From Acidimicrobiia bacterium (GTDB lineage: Bacteria; Actinomycetota; Acidimicrobiia; Acidimicrobiales; Poriferisodalaceae): DNA of 64,000 bases. The DNA lies in NCBI GenBank assembly GCA_022827265.1, contig JAJDTF010000022.1, positions 1-64,000 of the forward strand. The letters run 5' to 3'. The stretch's first letter is position 1. Each line of letters begins with the position of its first letter. A model generated the notes under the pieces. It was given only the letters and a program-made list of their open reading frames with translations. It was not told where the DNA came from and made no database searches. Shown in pieces: positions 43,965 to 55,694 of the stretch. The position numbers and the translations under genes are program-made.

Positions 43965-44606
43965 GTGTCCGTGTTCCGCCGGGCGGCCGCGCGGCGGGGA
44001 ACAGCCGCAGACTGGCTCGTGGTGGGTCTCGGCAATCCCGGTGAGCGCTATGCCGGAAGCCGTCACAACGTCGGGGCAGAGGCCACCGAACGCTGGGCAT
44101 CGAAGCTGCGGTGCGACTTTGCTGTGCAGCGGCGCGAGCACGCCAGCGTGGCACAGGCAACGGTCGGCGAGCGTCGCATCACGCTCGCGTGCCCGACCAC
44201 CTTCATGAACGAGAGCGGCCGCAGCGTGGGCGTGCTGGTCAAGCGCTATGGCATCGTCGAGCCGTCGCGACTCGTCGTCGTCCACGACGAGCTCGACCTC
44301 GAGCCCGGCCAGGTGCGGCTCAAGTCGGGCGGCGGGATTGCCGGTCACAACGGCTTGGCCTCGATCGCCAATCAGCTAGGCACCCGCGACTTCGCACGGC
44401 TGCGCATCGGCATCGGCAAGCCGCCCCGGCCGGAAGCAGGCAAGAAGTGGGTGCTGCAACGACCGAGGGGTCACGAGGAGCCGCTAATCGACACAGCAGT
44501 GGACCTCGCAGTCGCGGGGCTCGAGGTGCTGGTGCACGACGGCATCGAGGCGGCCATGACCGTCACGAATGCTCGCCGGCGGCGAACCGAACCCCGGGCG
44601 CAGTGA
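43965..44606 (+). CDS. pth: Peptidyl-tRNA hydrolase
   Basis: Releases peptides from stalled peptidyl-tRNA. Motifs: 'VVGLGNPGERYAGSRHNVG' (catalytic His) near residue 19, 'PTTFMNESGRSV' near 78 and 'VVHDELDLEPG' (catalytic Asp) near 105, then 'GGGIAGHNGLASI' near 123. 213 residues, GTG start. mfd starts five bases after its stop. Confidence 0.95.
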   Translation: MSVFRRAAARRGTAADWLVVGLGNPGERYAGSRHNVGAEATERWASKLRCDFAVQRREHASVAQATVGERRITLACPTTFMNESGRSVGVLVKRYGIVEPSRLVVVHDELDLEPGQVRLKSGGGIAGHNGLASIANQLGTRDFARLRIGIGKPPRPEAGKKWVLQRPRGHEEPLIDTAVDLAVAGLEVLVHDGIEAAMTVTNARRRRTEPRAQ

Positions 44607-44611
44607 GCCCG

Positions 44612-47600
44612 ATGAGCGACGCGCCGCTGCGGGCGCTCGCCGAGCGCCTCGGCAACGACCACGGTTTCGTGTCGATGCTGGGCCGGTCGTCCGGCTCGAT
44701 TGCCGTCGCCGAGGGAGCCCGACCGTTCCTCGTCGCCGGCTTGGCGACACTGGGATCGCGCGCACCGATCCTTGTGGTCACCGCCACCGCCAACGAGGCT
44801 GAGCGCTATGCCAGCGACCTCGGCACCTGGCTGGGGGAGGGGCAGGTAGCGCTGTTCGCTGCCTGGGAGACGCTGCCGTTCGAGCGCGTGAGCCCCGCAA
44901 CCGAGACGATGGGTGGCCGGCTGGCGGTGCTGGAGGCGCTGCGAGCCACGGCTGCGGGACCTGCGTCGGCAACCGATCCTGGATCCTCGGCTGCGCCGCT
45001 GGCGCGAGACGAGACTCCCGCAGCCGACGGTACGCCTGATCTGCGGCCGAGGGCCGAGGTGATCGTGGCGCCGATCCGGGCGCTGCTGCAGCGGCTGAGC
45101 CCGAACGCGGTGAGCGATGCGGCGGCATCGCTGCTCGTCGCCCACGGCGACCGGTGCGACTTGGGCGAGCTGGTGTCGCAGCTGGTGGCATGGGGCTACC
45201 GGCGGGAGCACCAGGTGGAGCATCGCGGCGAGGTTGCAGTGCGCGGCGGGATCGTGGACGTTTTCTGTCCGACGGCCGACGCGCCCGTGCGCATCGATCT
45301 GTGGGGCGACGAGGTGGATCGCCTCACGCAGTTCTCGGTTGCCGATCAGCGTTCGGTGGCGGAGTTGGCGCAGACGCAGATCTATCCGGCACGGGAGATG
45401 CGGCCCGACGCCGCCATGCGAGAACGGGCCGCAGCACTGGCCGTCAGCGAGCCGTGGTGCGCCGAGCACATGGAGCGTCTCAGCAGGGGCGAGCTCTTCG
45501 ACGGGATGGAGTCGTGGCTGCCCTGGCTCGCCGCAGACGAGATCGTGCTGCCGGACCTGCTCGGGCCTGACTCGCTGGTGCTGCTCTGCGAACCGCGGCG
45601 GCTCGCAGATCGCGCTGCCGACATCAAGGCGGAGACCGACGATCTCACCCAGTCGCTGGCAGTGACGTGGGGTGTGCGACGCCTTGGCGACGGTGCCAAA
45701 CAGCCTGCCGGCGCCCGTGACGGGAGCGAGGACGATGCCGCAGGCTTGTTCCCGCGGTTGCACGTTGCGTTCGACCGGCTGCTGGCGCGCTGCTCCGCAG
45801 CCGTGTGGTCGGTGGACTCCACGGCGGCGCCAGCGGCGGACGGCAGCCCCGGGCCGCATGTCGCCACCGAGTCCTGGGTGCCCGCTGCGGGCGATTCGGC
45901 ACGACTGGTGACCCAGCTGCGCCGCCTGGTGCTAGGCGCCGCACCGACTGAGGTGACAGCGGCGGAACAACGAGTCACATCGCAAGCGGCGCCGCTCGGC
46001 GTGACTGCAGCGGAGCGATCCGCTGCGCGGGCGCCAGGGGGCGCCGCCGGTTCAGCGGCCGAGCAACCCATCGTGGTCGTGGCCGCCGAGGGCGACGGCT
46101 CGGCTGTCCGGCTTGCCGACGCGCTGAGCGCGGAGGAAGTGCCGCTGCGCCTGCATCGGGCGACCGGCGGCTTCGCGCCCGCGCCTGGGGGCCACGTGCT
46201 GGTCGCGCCCCTCGAGCACGGCTTCATCGCTCCTGCAGCCGGGGTGGCGGTGCTGCCGGAGGCGGAGTTCACCGGCCGGCGCCGTGTCCACCGCGCAGCC
46301 CGACGGCGGACGGGTGTAGCGCCGTCATTCGAAGACATGAACGTCGGCGATTTCGTCGTCCATCACCATCACGGCATCGCCCGCTACGCGGGACTCGTCC
46401 GGCGAGCCTTCGGCGACGACGAGCGCGATTACCTCGAGCTGGAGTTCCGCGGGACCGACCGGCTCTACCTGCCCACCGAGCAGATCGACTTCATCCGCCC
46501 GTACATCGGCGGGGAAACGCCCCGGCTCAGCCGCATGGGCGGCAGCGATTTCCAGCGCCAGAAAGCCAAGGTGCGCGCTGCCGTGGCTGAGATCGCCCAG
46601 GAGTTGGTGGTGCTGTACCAGCGACGCATCACCACAGCGGGCAACGCCTACGACCCTGACGGCGGGGGCATGGCCGAACTGGCCGACAGCTTCGCCTACA
46701 CGCCCACACCCGATCAGCGCCGCACGATCGACGAGGTGCTGGCGGACATGGCCGAGCCCACGCCGATGGATCGGCTCGTGGTGGGAGATGTGGGATTCGG
46801 CAAGACGGAGGTGGCGGTGCGAGCGGCATTCTGCGCTGTCAGCGCGGGCAAGCAGGCGGGGATCCTGGTGCCCACCACACTGCTGGCCCAGCAGCACCAC
46901 CAGACGTTCGCCGAGCGCTTTGCCGATCACCCGGTGCGTGTGGAGGTGCTCAGCCGGTTCCTCACGCCCGCCGAGCAGCGCGCAGTGGTGGCTGGCGTGG
47001 CCGACGGCACCGTCGATGTGGTGATTGGCACGCACCGGCTGCTGTTGGGCGACGTGAAGTTCAACGACCTGGGCCTGCTGGTGGTCGACGAGGAGCAGCG
47101 ATTCGGCGTGAGTCACAAGGAGGCGATCAAGCACCTGCGTGCCGAGGTGGACGTGCTGACGCTGAGCGCCACGCCCATCCCCCGGACGCTCGAAATGGCA
47201 CTCACCGGCATCCGGGATCTGTCGCTGCTGCAGACGCCCCCGGCCGAGCGCCAGCCCATCCTCACCCATGTCGGCCCCTACGACGAGCGCGCCGTCAGCG
47301 AGGCCATCCGCCGGGAGTTGCTGCGCGAGGGCCAGGTGTTCTTCGTGCACAACCGGGTCGCCGACATCGACACGGTGGCTGCGGGCTTGGCGGAACTGGT
47401 GCCCGAAGCGCGCATCGCCGTGGCCCACGGTCAGATGGATGAGGGCACGCTCGAGCAGGTCGTCATCGACTTCTGGGCCGGTGCATACGACGTGCTGGTC
47501 TGCACGACGATCATCGAGTCCGGCATCGACATGCCGAGCGTCAACACGCTGGTCGTGGATCGCGCCGACCTGCTCGGGCTCGGTCAGTTGCACCAGATCC

Positions 47601-48385
47601 GCGGACGTGTGGGCCGGTCGGGACAGCGTGCGTATGCCTACCTGTTCCACCCGGAGGGCCGGTCGCTGTCCGAGGAGGCCTACGAGCGCCTCCGCACGAT
47701 CGGCGAGTCCACCGAGCTGGGCTCGGGATACCGGATCGCGATGCGCGACCTCCAGCTGCGCGGCGCGGGCAACCTGCTCAGCGGCGTGCAGTCGGGGCAC
47801 GTTGCGGCCGTCGGATACGACCTCTACTGCGAACTCGTCAGCGAGGCGGTCGCGGCTTTGAACGGCGAGACGCCCGAGCGGCCGCCGGAGATCGTCATCG
47901 ACCTGCCGCTGCCTGCACACCTGCCCGACGACTACCTGGCCGACGCCACCGGTCGCCTTGAGGCGTATCGCCGGCTGGGCGCCGTCACCGAGTTGTCGGA
48001 AGTTGCCGACATCGAAGCCGAGTGGATCGACCGCTACGGCCCGGTGCCGCCGCCCGCGCAGACGCTGCTGCACGTAGCGCTCCTGCGTGCGGAGTGTCAC
48101 CGGCTCGGCCTGCAAACCGTGGCGTTCGCCCCCGGCCACGACGGGGGCCGGGTGCGCCTGGGGCCGCTCGAGCTGACGGCGAGCGAGGAGTTGCGCATGA
48201 ATCGCATCTGCGCAGGCACGCCCTTCAGCGCAGCGAGGTACAAGGCCGACGGCGGAGCAGGCGGCGGCGAAGTGCAGCTGTCGGTGCGGGCGCTGAAGCC
48301 AGCCACGGTCGGGCACCTGTTCGCGTTCTGCCAGCAGCTGCGACCCCCGTCGGCGGATTCGTCAGCAGATGACGCCCGCGACTGA
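44612..48385 (+). CDS. mfd: Transcription-repair coupling factor
   Basis: A 1257-residue SF2 DNA translocase that removes RNA polymerase stalled at lesions and recruits UvrA. It shows a UvrB-like N-terminus, an RNA-polymerase-interacting domain ('[14 protein letters not shown]' near 578), Walker A '[11 protein letters not shown]' near 727, DEEQ box near 824 and the C-terminal TRCF domain. Two Ala/Pro/Ser-rich inserts (about 112-145 and 440-480) enlarge the N-terminal part. It begins with ATG 44612 (GTG 44603 is possible). The ORF extends upstream into pth, but that part is not coding. Confidence 0.95.
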   Translation: MSDAPLRALAERLGNDHGFVSMLGRSSGSIAVAEGARPFLVAGLATLGSRAPILVVTATANEAERYASDLGTWLGEGQVALFAAWETLPFERVSPATETMGGRLAVLEALRATAAGPASATDPGSSAAPLARDETPAADGTPDLRPRAEVIVAPIRALLQRLSPNAVSDAAASLLVAHGDRCDLGELVSQLVAWGYRREHQVEHRGEVAVRGGIVDVFCPTADAPVRIDLWGDEVDRLTQFSVADQRSVAELAQTQIYPAREMRPDAAMRERAAALAVSEPWCAEHMERLSRGELFDGMESWLPWLAADEIVLPDLLGPDSLVLLCEPRRLADRAADIKAETDDLTQSLAVTWGVRRLGDGAKQPAGARDGSEDDAAGLFPRLHVAFDRLLARCSAAVWSVDSTAAPAADGSPGPHVATESWVPAAGDSARLVTQLRRLVLGAAPTEVTAAEQRVTSQAAPLGVTAAERSAARAPGGAAGSAAEQPIVVVAAEGDGSAVRLADALSAEEVPLRLHRATGGFAPAPGGHVLVAPLEHGFIAPAAGVAVLPEAEFTGRRRVHRAARRRTGVAPSFEDMNVGDFVVHHHHGIARYAGLVRRAFGDDERDYLELEFRGTDRLYLPTEQIDFIRPYIGGETPRLSRMGGSDFQRQKAKVRAAVAEIAQELVVLYQRRITTAGNAYDPDGGGMAELADSFAYTPTPDQRRTIDEVLADMAEPTPMDRLVVGDVGFGKTEVAVRAAFCAVSAGKQAGILVPTTLLAQQHHQTFAERFADHPVRVEVLSRFLTPAEQRAVVAGVADGTVDVVIGTHRLLLGDVKFNDLGLLVVDEEQRFGVSHKEAIKHLRAEVDVLTLSATPIPRTLEMALTGIRDLSLLQTPPAERQPILTHVGPYDERAVSEAIRRELLREGQVFFVHNRVADIDTVAAGLAELVPEARIAVAHGQMDEGTLEQVVIDFWAGAYDVLVCTTIIESGIDMPSVNTLVVDRADLLGLGQLHQIRGRVGRSGQRAYAYLFHPEGRSLSEEAYERLRTIGESTELGSGYRIAMRDLQLRGAGNLLSGVQSGHVAAVGYDLYCELVSEAVAALNGETPERPPEIVIDLPLPAHLPDDYLADATGRLEAYRRLGAVTELSEVADIEAEWIDRYGPVPPPAQTLLHVALLRAECHRLGLQTVAFAPGHDGGRVRLGPLELTASEELRMNRICAGTPFSAARYKADGGAGGGEVQLSVRALKPATVGHLFAFCQQLRPPSADSSADDARD

Positions 48386-48460
48386 GCGGCTGCGCCGAAC
48401 GGCGAAGCCGTGCCTGGCCCGTGACGGCTCGCCTGTCCGCTGAGCACCTACGCTGCCGAG

Positions 48461-49615
48461 ATGCCCACAGCGCCGCCGAAGATTCCCGATGCCCATGCCG
48501 CCGCGGTGTCCTCGAACGACGACCGAGCGTCAGCGGGTGCAGGCAGCGCAGGGCGGCTGTGCCGCAGGCGTGTCGGTGCTGCCGTCGCGGGAATCGCTGC
48601 GCTCGCAGCACTCGTGGCGCTCGGATGCGCCGAGGACGGCGATGTCGTCACCATCCACACGGGGCTCGAGCCTGAGCCCGACGCCGAGCTCATCGCCGAG
48701 CTCGACACCGACGGCGACGGCGTGGTGTCACGGGAGGCAGCCGAGGCTGCGGCCGCAGAAGCCGAGGAGGAAGCCCGGCTGGAGGCCGAGCGCGCCGAAC
48801 GCGACGCGGCGCGGGCTGCTCAGGAAGCCGCGTACCAGGAGCTGCTCTCCGACGCTGTCGCTGTAGCCGCGAGCTTCCCGGGCGGGCAGGTGCTCATCGG
48901 TGACGTACTCGCCAACATCGTCGACTCACCGGTCACGCTCATGGACGATCCGGAGAACCCGACGCACGAGGAATTCGTGTCGCGTCTCACGTCGATGATC
49001 CAGCTGCGGCTCGCCGGTGTCGCGCTGGACGAATTGGGCTTCCCTGTCGACATCGGCCTCGCTGACGCGGAGATCAATGCACAGGTGCAGGCGCACCTCG
49101 AAGGCCCCTTCGAGGAATTCGCGCAGCAGCGCGCCATCGAGGAAGATCCCAGCATCGAGCGACTGGCGACGCCTCACTGCGTGAGTGCGCTGGCCGTGTC
49201 GTCGGAGGCCGACGCCGTCGCGGCGTCCGAGCGAGTGCAGGCCGGCGAGGCGCTGGACGACGTTGCTGCCGGGGTCAACCTGCCCGGCCTCACCGGGGCC
49301 GACGGCACCATCGGCTGCGCCCTGCCCTTGGACCGATTCGGCGGCGGCGAGCTGGCGCTGGCGCTGCTCGACTTGGAGTCTGGCGAGATGACCGCGCCGC
49401 TGATGCTGCCATCCTCAGCAAGCCCGACCGGCGAGCTCTGGGTGGTGCTGCGCCTCGACTCCTTGGACACCGATGCGACCGATCTCTCATTGATCGGGCC
49501 GTTTGCAGGCCATGTGCTGACGGAGGTCATGTCGGCCTACGAGGTGAACGTCGCCCCGGCGCTCGGCGAATGGAACGCCGGCAACCTGCGGGTGTCGCTG
49601 CCGATCCTGCCGTGA
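48461..49615 (+). CDS. Foldase-like (SurA/PpiC-type) lipoprotein
   Basis: A 384-residue probable lipoprotein (hydrophobic segment ending 'LVALGC', Cys near residue 56), with an EF-hand-like loop 'DTDGDGVVSREAAE' near 82, a charged helical stretch (about 95-125) and a C-terminal region shaped like a PpiC peptidyl-prolyl isomerase domain ('HCVSALAVSSEADAVAA' near 243). A foldase-like gene between mfd and mazG matches other actinobacteria. Isomerase activity is unproven because the active-site residues are not conserved enough to judge. Confidence 0.65.
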   Translation: MPTAPPKIPDAHAAAVSSNDDRASAGAGSAGRLCRRRVGAAVAGIAALAALVALGCAEDGDVVTIHTGLEPEPDAELIAELDTDGDGVVSREAAEAAAAEAEEEARLEAERAERDAARAAQEAAYQELLSDAVAVAASFPGGQVLIGDVLANIVDSPVTLMDDPENPTHEEFVSRLTSMIQLRLAGVALDELGFPVDIGLADAEINAQVQAHLEGPFEEFAQQRAIEEDPSIERLATPHCVSALAVSSEADAVAASERVQAGEALDDVAAGVNLPGLTGADGTIGCALPLDRFGGGELALALLDLESGEMTAPLMLPSSASPTGELWVVLRLDSLDTDATDLSLIGPFAGHVLTEVMSAYEVNVAPALGEWNAGNLRVSLPILP

Positions 49616-49639
49616 GCGGAGGCCGACGCGGGAGCAGCC

Positions 49640-51474
<1,835 letters not shown>

Positions 51475-51552
51475 CGAGAGCTGTGGCGGGAACATCCGCA
51501 GCGCGTGCGACGGGCCGGCGATGAGCTTGGCTCACCTGCCGATCGATCGATC

Positions 51553-51996
51553 ATGAGCACGCGCGCAGCGTCCAAACCAGACCGTCCGCGAGCAAGCGGC
51601 ACCGCCCACGACGGCGACGCATCCGACACGTCGCCGCAGCGCCGACGCCGTCGGCTGCCAGCGAGGTTCGTCGGCGTGCTGATGACGGTGAGCGCAGTCT
51701 GCCTGCTGGCGGCGGTGCTGTTCCCCTGGCAGTCGCTGGCGACTCAGCGGCGCAGCATCGACCACGCCGCCGACACCCTCGAACGGCTGCAGGCGGAGAC
51801 CTCCTACCTGGCCGTCCAAGTGGCCGAGGCCAAGGATCCGGTGGTGGTGGAGCGGATTGCGCGTGAGCAGCTCTCGCTGGTGCGCGAGGGCGACACCCTG
51901 TATCGACTCAATGTGGATCCTGCCGACGTGATCACGCTGCCGCCGGCATGGCCGCTGCCGGGCCTGGCCCACCTGCTCGGCGACGGCGACGGCTGA
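51553..51996 (+). CDS. FtsB/DivIC-family septum formation protein
   Basis: A 147-residue single-pass membrane protein: basic N-terminus, one membrane helix (about 40-57), and a heptad-rich segment (about 65-95) leading to 'VVVERIAREQLSLVREGDTL', the FtsB/DivIC signature. It likely joins the FtsQLB-type divisome complex. Its position after eno is conserved in actinobacteria. The ATG at 51553 was chosen over GTG 51505. Confidence 0.85.
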   Translation: MSTRAASKPDRPRASGTAHDGDASDTSPQRRRRRLPARFVGVLMTVSAVCLLAAVLFPWQSLATQRRSIDHAADTLERLQAETSYLAVQVAEAKDPVVVERIAREQLSLVREGDTLYRLNVDPADVITLPPAWPLPGLAHLLGDGDG

Positions 51997-52005
51997 CGCG
52001 TCGCG

Positions 52006-52056
52006 TTCCGCTCTTGTTCGCTGTCGCTCACGGGCCGCTCCGGCCCTGGCTCAGCC
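52006..52056 (+). repeat. Dispersed GC-rich repeat, copy C
   Basis: Third member of the repeat family (others at 21735-21802 and 26517-26583): TTCCGCTCTTGTTCG, GGGCCGCTCCGGCCC and GGCTCAGCC. It contains a perfect 6-bp stem GGGCCG/CGGCCC with loop CTC. It lies between the convergent ftsB-like and TetR genes and may serve as a terminator. Confidence 0.65.
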
Positions 52057-52061
52057 GCTGG

Positions 52062-52655
52062 CTAGTCGGTCATGATCTGCAGGGCGCGGCCGAGGATTGC
52101 GTCGCGGTGGGCGTCAGGATCCACACCGCTCTGCTCGAGCGACAGGCGGATCGTGCCCACCGCGGCTGCCGCACGGATCCGATCCTCGACATCGGGCGAC
52201 GATCCGGTGAGCCAGGCAAAGAGCTTGCTGGCCTGGGCTCGCAGCCGTTGACCTGCCTCGCTCTGCTGCACATCGACATCGTTCGCCACCAGCCGGAACA
52301 CGACGATGTCGTTGACCAGCACGTCGAAGTAGCGATCGAGCACTTCCCTCAAGGCTTCCGGCGTCGGCTCCAGTTCGGCCATCCTGGCGATGATCGTCTC
52401 GCCGTCGCGCTCCATCGGCGCCAAGACCGCAGCAAGCACCTCTTCCTTGCCGGTGAAGTGGTAGTAGAGCGCTGCCGGCGTGAGGCCGAGTCCCGAAGTG
52501 AGCTGCCGGATCGACGTGCCGCGGTAGCCCTGCCGGGCGAACAGGTCACGGGCCCGCAGCAGGATCGAGCCATGCGTGCCGGTGGCCGTCTCAGCACCCT
52601 CATCGACCGCGGCAACGGTGTCGGAAGTGCTTGCGCGCTGGACCGCCTCGGTCAT
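52062..52655 (-). CDS. TetR-family transcriptional regulator
   Basis: A 197-residue regulator with an N-terminal TetR DNA-binding domain: 'ARDLFARQGYRGTSIRQLTS' near residue 35 and 'GLTPAALYYHFTGKEEVL' near 57. The C-terminal ligand domain is not specific. It is divergent from coxS, with 256 bp between starts, so it may control the coxS-coxM genes. Confidence 0.88.
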   Translation of the reverse strand: MTEAVQRASTSDTVAAVDEGAETATGTHGSILLRARDLFARQGYRGTSIRQLTSGLGLTPAALYYHFTGKEEVLAAVLAPMERDGETIIARMAELEPTPEALREVLDRYFDVLVNDIVVFRLVANDVDVQQSEAGQRLRAQASKLFAWLTGSSPDVEDRIRAAAAVGTIRLSLEQSGVDPDAHRDAILGRALQIMTD

Positions 52656-52911
52656 GCCCGCAACGGCGTGTCCATAGCCACATCGCCAAACTACTGCTGC
52701 GCTTGCGGGGCGCTTGTCCTCGTGTCTGCGCGCCGTGCCTGCATGGTGCATGATGGTGGCCGCGCGGCCCGCACGGGCCGCGTCGCCGGGCGTAGGGTCC
52801 GGCTGCCGCATATCAGGCGCCCGGCTTCGCGGCCGGGCCAACGTTCGCCCGGCCGAGTGGTCGGCCGTACGATTGACCGGCCTCACGGCCGACGAGACGG
52901 GAGAGGTCATA

Positions 52912-53382
52912 GTGGAGATCAGCGTCACGGTGAACGGCGAGACTCGTACCGGCGATGTCGAACCGCGCACGCTGCTCGTGTACTGGCTGCGGGACGACCT
53001 GCGGCTGACAGGCACGAACATCGGCTGCGACACGTCCTCGTGCGGCGCCTGCACAGTGCATGTGAACGGCGAATCGGTGAAGTCGTGCACGATGCTGGCG
53101 GTGCAGGCCGACGGCGAAGACATCCTGACCATCGAGGGCTTGGCACCGTCGGAAGACGAGCTGCACCCGATGCAGGAGGCCTTCCGCCAGAACCACGGCC
53201 TGCAGTGCGGCTACTGCACTCCCGGCATGGTCATGGCGGCGGTATCGCTGCTCGAGGAGAATCCCGACCCGTCCGAGCGAGACGTTCGCTTGGGACTGGA
53301 AGGAAACCTGTGCCGCTGCACGGGGTATCACAACATCGTCAAGTCGGTGCTGGCCTGCGCGGCCGGCGAGACAGCGGCCTGA
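52912..53382 (+). CDS. coxS: Molybdenum hydroxylase 2Fe-2S subunit (CoxS-like)
   Basis: A 156-residue iron-sulfur subunit of the CO dehydrogenase/xanthine dehydrogenase family. It carries both cluster motifs: '[21 protein letters not shown]' region near residues 40-60 and 'CGYCTPG' with 'CRCTGY' near 100-140. It passes electrons from the molybdenum centre to FAD. GTG start preceded by GGGAGAGG. coxM follows after 13 bases. Assignment to CO dehydrogenase rather than another hydroxylase needs the large subunit, which is absent. Confidence 0.85.
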   Translation: MEISVTVNGETRTGDVEPRTLLVYWLRDDLRLTGTNIGCDTSSCGACTVHVNGESVKSCTMLAVQADGEDILTIEGLAPSEDELHPMQEAFRQNHGLQCGYCTPGMVMAAVSLLEENPDPSERDVRLGLEGNLCRCTGYHNIVKSVLACAAGETAA

Positions 53383-53395
53383 GGGGAGCGCAGCA

Positions 53396-54223
53396 ATGAT
53401 TCCTGCAGCATTCGATTACGTACGGGCCGGCTCCGCTGAGGAGGCCATCGCGCTGCTCGGCGAGCATGGCGACGAGGCCAAGCTGCTGGCCGGCGGCCAT
53501 TCGCTGCTGCCGATGATGAAGCTGCGCTTGGCGGTGCCGAGCGTGCTCGTCGACATCGGCCGCGTCGACGACCTCAGCTACATCACTGACGGCGGCGATC
53601 ACATCGCTGTCGGTGCGCTCACCCGCCACCGCGCGCTGGAGACCAGTGAGCTGCTGGCGGCCGAGTGCCCGCTTCTCGGCCATGTGGCCGGCGAGGTGGG
53701 CGATCCGCAGGTCCGCCACCGCGGCACCATCGGCGGCTCGCTGGCCCACTCCGACCCGGCATCCGACCTGCCGGCGGCAGTACTGGCGCTGGGCGGCACG
53801 CTCATTGCTCAGGGTCCCAGCGGAAGCCGTGAGATAGCTGCTGGCGATTTCTTCACCGGCTACTTCGAATCGGCGCTGGCCGACGACGAGATGCTGACCG
53901 AGATCCGGGTCCCGAAGGCCCCCGGCGCCGGCTGGAACTACCAGAAGTTCAACCGGCGGGCCCAAGACTGGGCGATCGTCGGCGCTGCTGCGGTGACCGT
54001 CAACGGCGGCACCAACGTGGCGCTCGTGAACATGGCTTCAGTGCCGCTGCGTGCCAGCGCGGTCGAGGCGGCGCTGGCAGGTGGGGCCTCGGCGGCTGAT
54101 GCTGCCGAGCAGGCCGCCGAGGGCACGGACGCCCCGACCGATCTGAACGCCACGCCTGACTACCGCAAGCACCTCGCCCGGGTGCTCACCCGCCGAGCAC
54201 TCGAAGCAGCCGGCGTCTCCTAG
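53396..54223 (+). CDS. coxM: Molybdenum hydroxylase FAD-binding subunit (CoxM-like)
   Basis: A 275-residue FAD subunit. FAD-binding motifs are 'KLLAGGHSLLPMMKLRLAVP' near residue 28 and 'RHRGTIGGSLAHSDPASDLP' near 106. It accepts electrons from CoxS. No CoxL-type molybdopterin subunit follows; 58 bp after the stop is the first 18-bp repeat of the ATPase module. The operon may have been cut short or the large subunit is encoded elsewhere. Confidence 0.88.
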   Translation: MIPAAFDYVRAGSAEEAIALLGEHGDEAKLLAGGHSLLPMMKLRLAVPSVLVDIGRVDDLSYITDGGDHIAVGALTRHRALETSELLAAECPLLGHVAGEVGDPQVRHRGTIGGSLAHSDPASDLPAAVLALGGTLIAQGPSGSREIAAGDFFTGYFESALADDEMLTEIRVPKAPGAGWNYQKFNRRAQDWAIVGAAAVTVNGGTNVALVNMASVPLRASAVEAALAGGASAADAAEQAAEGTDAPTDLNATPDYRKHLARVLTRRALEAAGVS

Positions 54224-54276
54224 ACCAAACACACGGTATGCGACGCAGCTGGCCGGCAGGGAGCTGCGTATCACGA

Positions 54277-54320
54277 GTTCTCACTTTTTGTTGAGTTCTC
54301 ACTTTTGGGTTTGTTGTCAC
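54277..54320 (+). repeat. Iteron-like triple repeat, left copy of 40-bp direct repeat
   Basis: GTTCTCAC begins at 54277 and 54295, and GTTGTCAC at 54313, exactly 18 bp apart, with T-rich spacers of the form TTTTNG after the first two. The 40 bp at 54281-54320 match 55699-55738 at 38 of 40 positions in the same orientation, so the pair brackets the ATPase gene as direct repeats. Confidence 0.9.
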
Positions 54321-54333
54321 ACAGGGACGACGA

Positions 54334-54558
54334 ATGCGAGCGTGCTGGTCAAGGCGGATTTCGCCGACTGTCCGTCGAGCCGTAAGCGTCACTTGGTTGC
54401 TCGTGTTGTTGCCAGTTGGCTGCTCAGGCGCGCCGGAAGCCGGCTCTCAGGCTCGGGCCTCGGTGGCCAGTTCGAGCCAGGTCACCGCTGGAGCGTCGAA
54501 CTCCGCGCCGGCAACTGCTCCAGAGACGAGGCTGTTCGACTTCCCGGCGGCCGTGCTG
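54334..54558 (+). pseudogene. Possible truncated lipoprotein gene
   Basis: Just after the left repeat, a reading frame encodes 'VTWLLVLLPVGCSGAPEAGS' (a lipoprotein-like signal with Cys) followed by a Ser/Thr/Ala-rich linker and 'ETRLFDFPAA'. It then runs antisense into the end of the ATPase gene, where it no longer resembles protein. It may be a lipoprotein gene truncated when the ATPase module arrived, or a chance frame. Confidence 0.3.
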
Positions 54559-55683
54559 CTATTGCTGGGAGCGCAGCCAGGGACCCATCTGCCGGTAGGT
54601 GAACCTGACCCTGCCGCGCCCAGCCGATTCGATGGCGCCTGCATCGATGAGGCGTCGCCGGTAGGTCTGCGCGAAGTTCGGGGAGCGTTCGATGCGTTCT
54701 GCAATGCGGCTCATCTCCGAGTCGGCTTCGTCGAGTGACATCGCCCATAGGAATGTGCGATCCATGCTCGACAGTCCACTCCAGATCGGCTTGACGATCT
54801 GCTCGAGCACTGCGTGATCGGCTTCGATGGTGCCGGCAGTCGCGTGCGTGGCGTTGATGCGGGCGGCGGGCTCCGCCATCTCCCAGCTGTGGTATCCGAG
54901 CAGCTGAATGGTGAACGGATGACCGCCCGAAGCACTCACCAGGTGTTCGAGGGCCTCATCGTCGATGTGTCCGTGGGCTTCGCGGATCGGGAGTCTGATC
55001 GCATCCGCCGTGTCATCGTGTCCGAGCGCTTCGAGCCGGGCACGAGCACAGCGCTGGAAGAAGGTCATGCCACGATCAGCCAGCAGTGTCTCGTCTATTT
55101 CGGGCAGGGCTGCGCCGATAAAGGCGACAGGCAGCAGTTCTCGTCGCGTGACGTGCTGAATGGTGACCGCGAGTTCCGTGGCCTCGGGCAGCGACACGGC
55201 GTGCAACTCGTCGACGGTGAGCAGCAGCCCGGTCGAGTCGCATGCGAGGCGTTCCGCAAGCGACGTGAGAACGGAACGCAGGTCGATGTCGCTGCGCGCG
55301 GTGTCGGTTTGCTCGCTGGGCTCGAATCCGACGCCGACGCCCAACACCTTCACCGACGAAATTCGCCGGGGCGATGCACCGTCGACGGCTTCGCGGAGAT
55401 GTCGGTGGGCTGCGTTGGTGATGAGACGGCACAGGTCGCGCACCGACGCCGACATCGAGATCACGCGCCAGCCGAGTCGCAGTGCCGCATCCTCGGCTTC
55501 GTTCAGCAGCACGGTCTTGCCCGAGCCGCGTACCCCGGTGATCAGCATGGTGTAGTCGGGATGCTGCGGACCCCGTTCGAAGGCGCGCCCAAAGCGGGCG
55601 ACCACATCGTCGCGGCCCGCCAGTGTCGGCGGCGTCGTCCCGAATGTCGGCAGGAAGGGGTTGTCAGCCGCCGCAGCCGTCAT
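54559..55683 (-). CDS. Solitary AAA ATPase between direct repeats
   Basis: A 374-residue ATPase: Walker A 'ITGVRGSGKTVLLNEAED' near residue 48, Walker B 'GLLLTVDELHA' near 153, sensor-like 'VAFIGAALPEI' near 185, and a C-terminal winged-helix-like region (about 300-370, 'YRRRLIDAGAIESAGRGRVRF'; first 20 residues of it). This is the Orc1/AAA_16-like group. Its ATG lies 9 nt after TAGCCT, which is inside the right-hand iteron, so repressor binding there would block the promoter. There are no other genes in the module. Confidence 0.8.
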   Translation of the reverse strand: MTAAAADNPFLPTFGTTPPTLAGRDDVVARFGRAFERGPQHPDYTMLITGVRGSGKTVLLNEAEDAALRLGWRVISMSASVRDLCRLITNAAHRHLREAVDGASPRRISSVKVLGVGVGFEPSEQTDTARSDIDLRSVLTSLAERLACDSTGLLLTVDELHAVSLPEATELAVTIQHVTRRELLPVAFIGAALPEIDETLLADRGMTFFQRCARARLEALGHDDTADAIRLPIREAHGHIDDEALEHLVSASGGHPFTIQLLGYHSWEMAEPAARINATHATAGTIEADHAVLEQIVKPIWSGLSSMDRTFLWAMSLDEADSEMSRIAERIERSPNFAQTYRRRLIDAGAIESAGRGRVRFTYRQMGPWLRSQQ

Positions 55684-55694
55684 GATTCTGTGAG

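Noticed and set aside
44111-44611. N-terminal extension of mfd into pth
   Set aside because: It overlaps pth in another frame and reads as Arg/Ala-rich non-protein sequence; the ATG at 44612 fits the family.
46325-48316. A 663-codon open frame opposite mfd
   Set aside because: Mirror frame of a highly conserved gene; no motifs and typical shadow composition.
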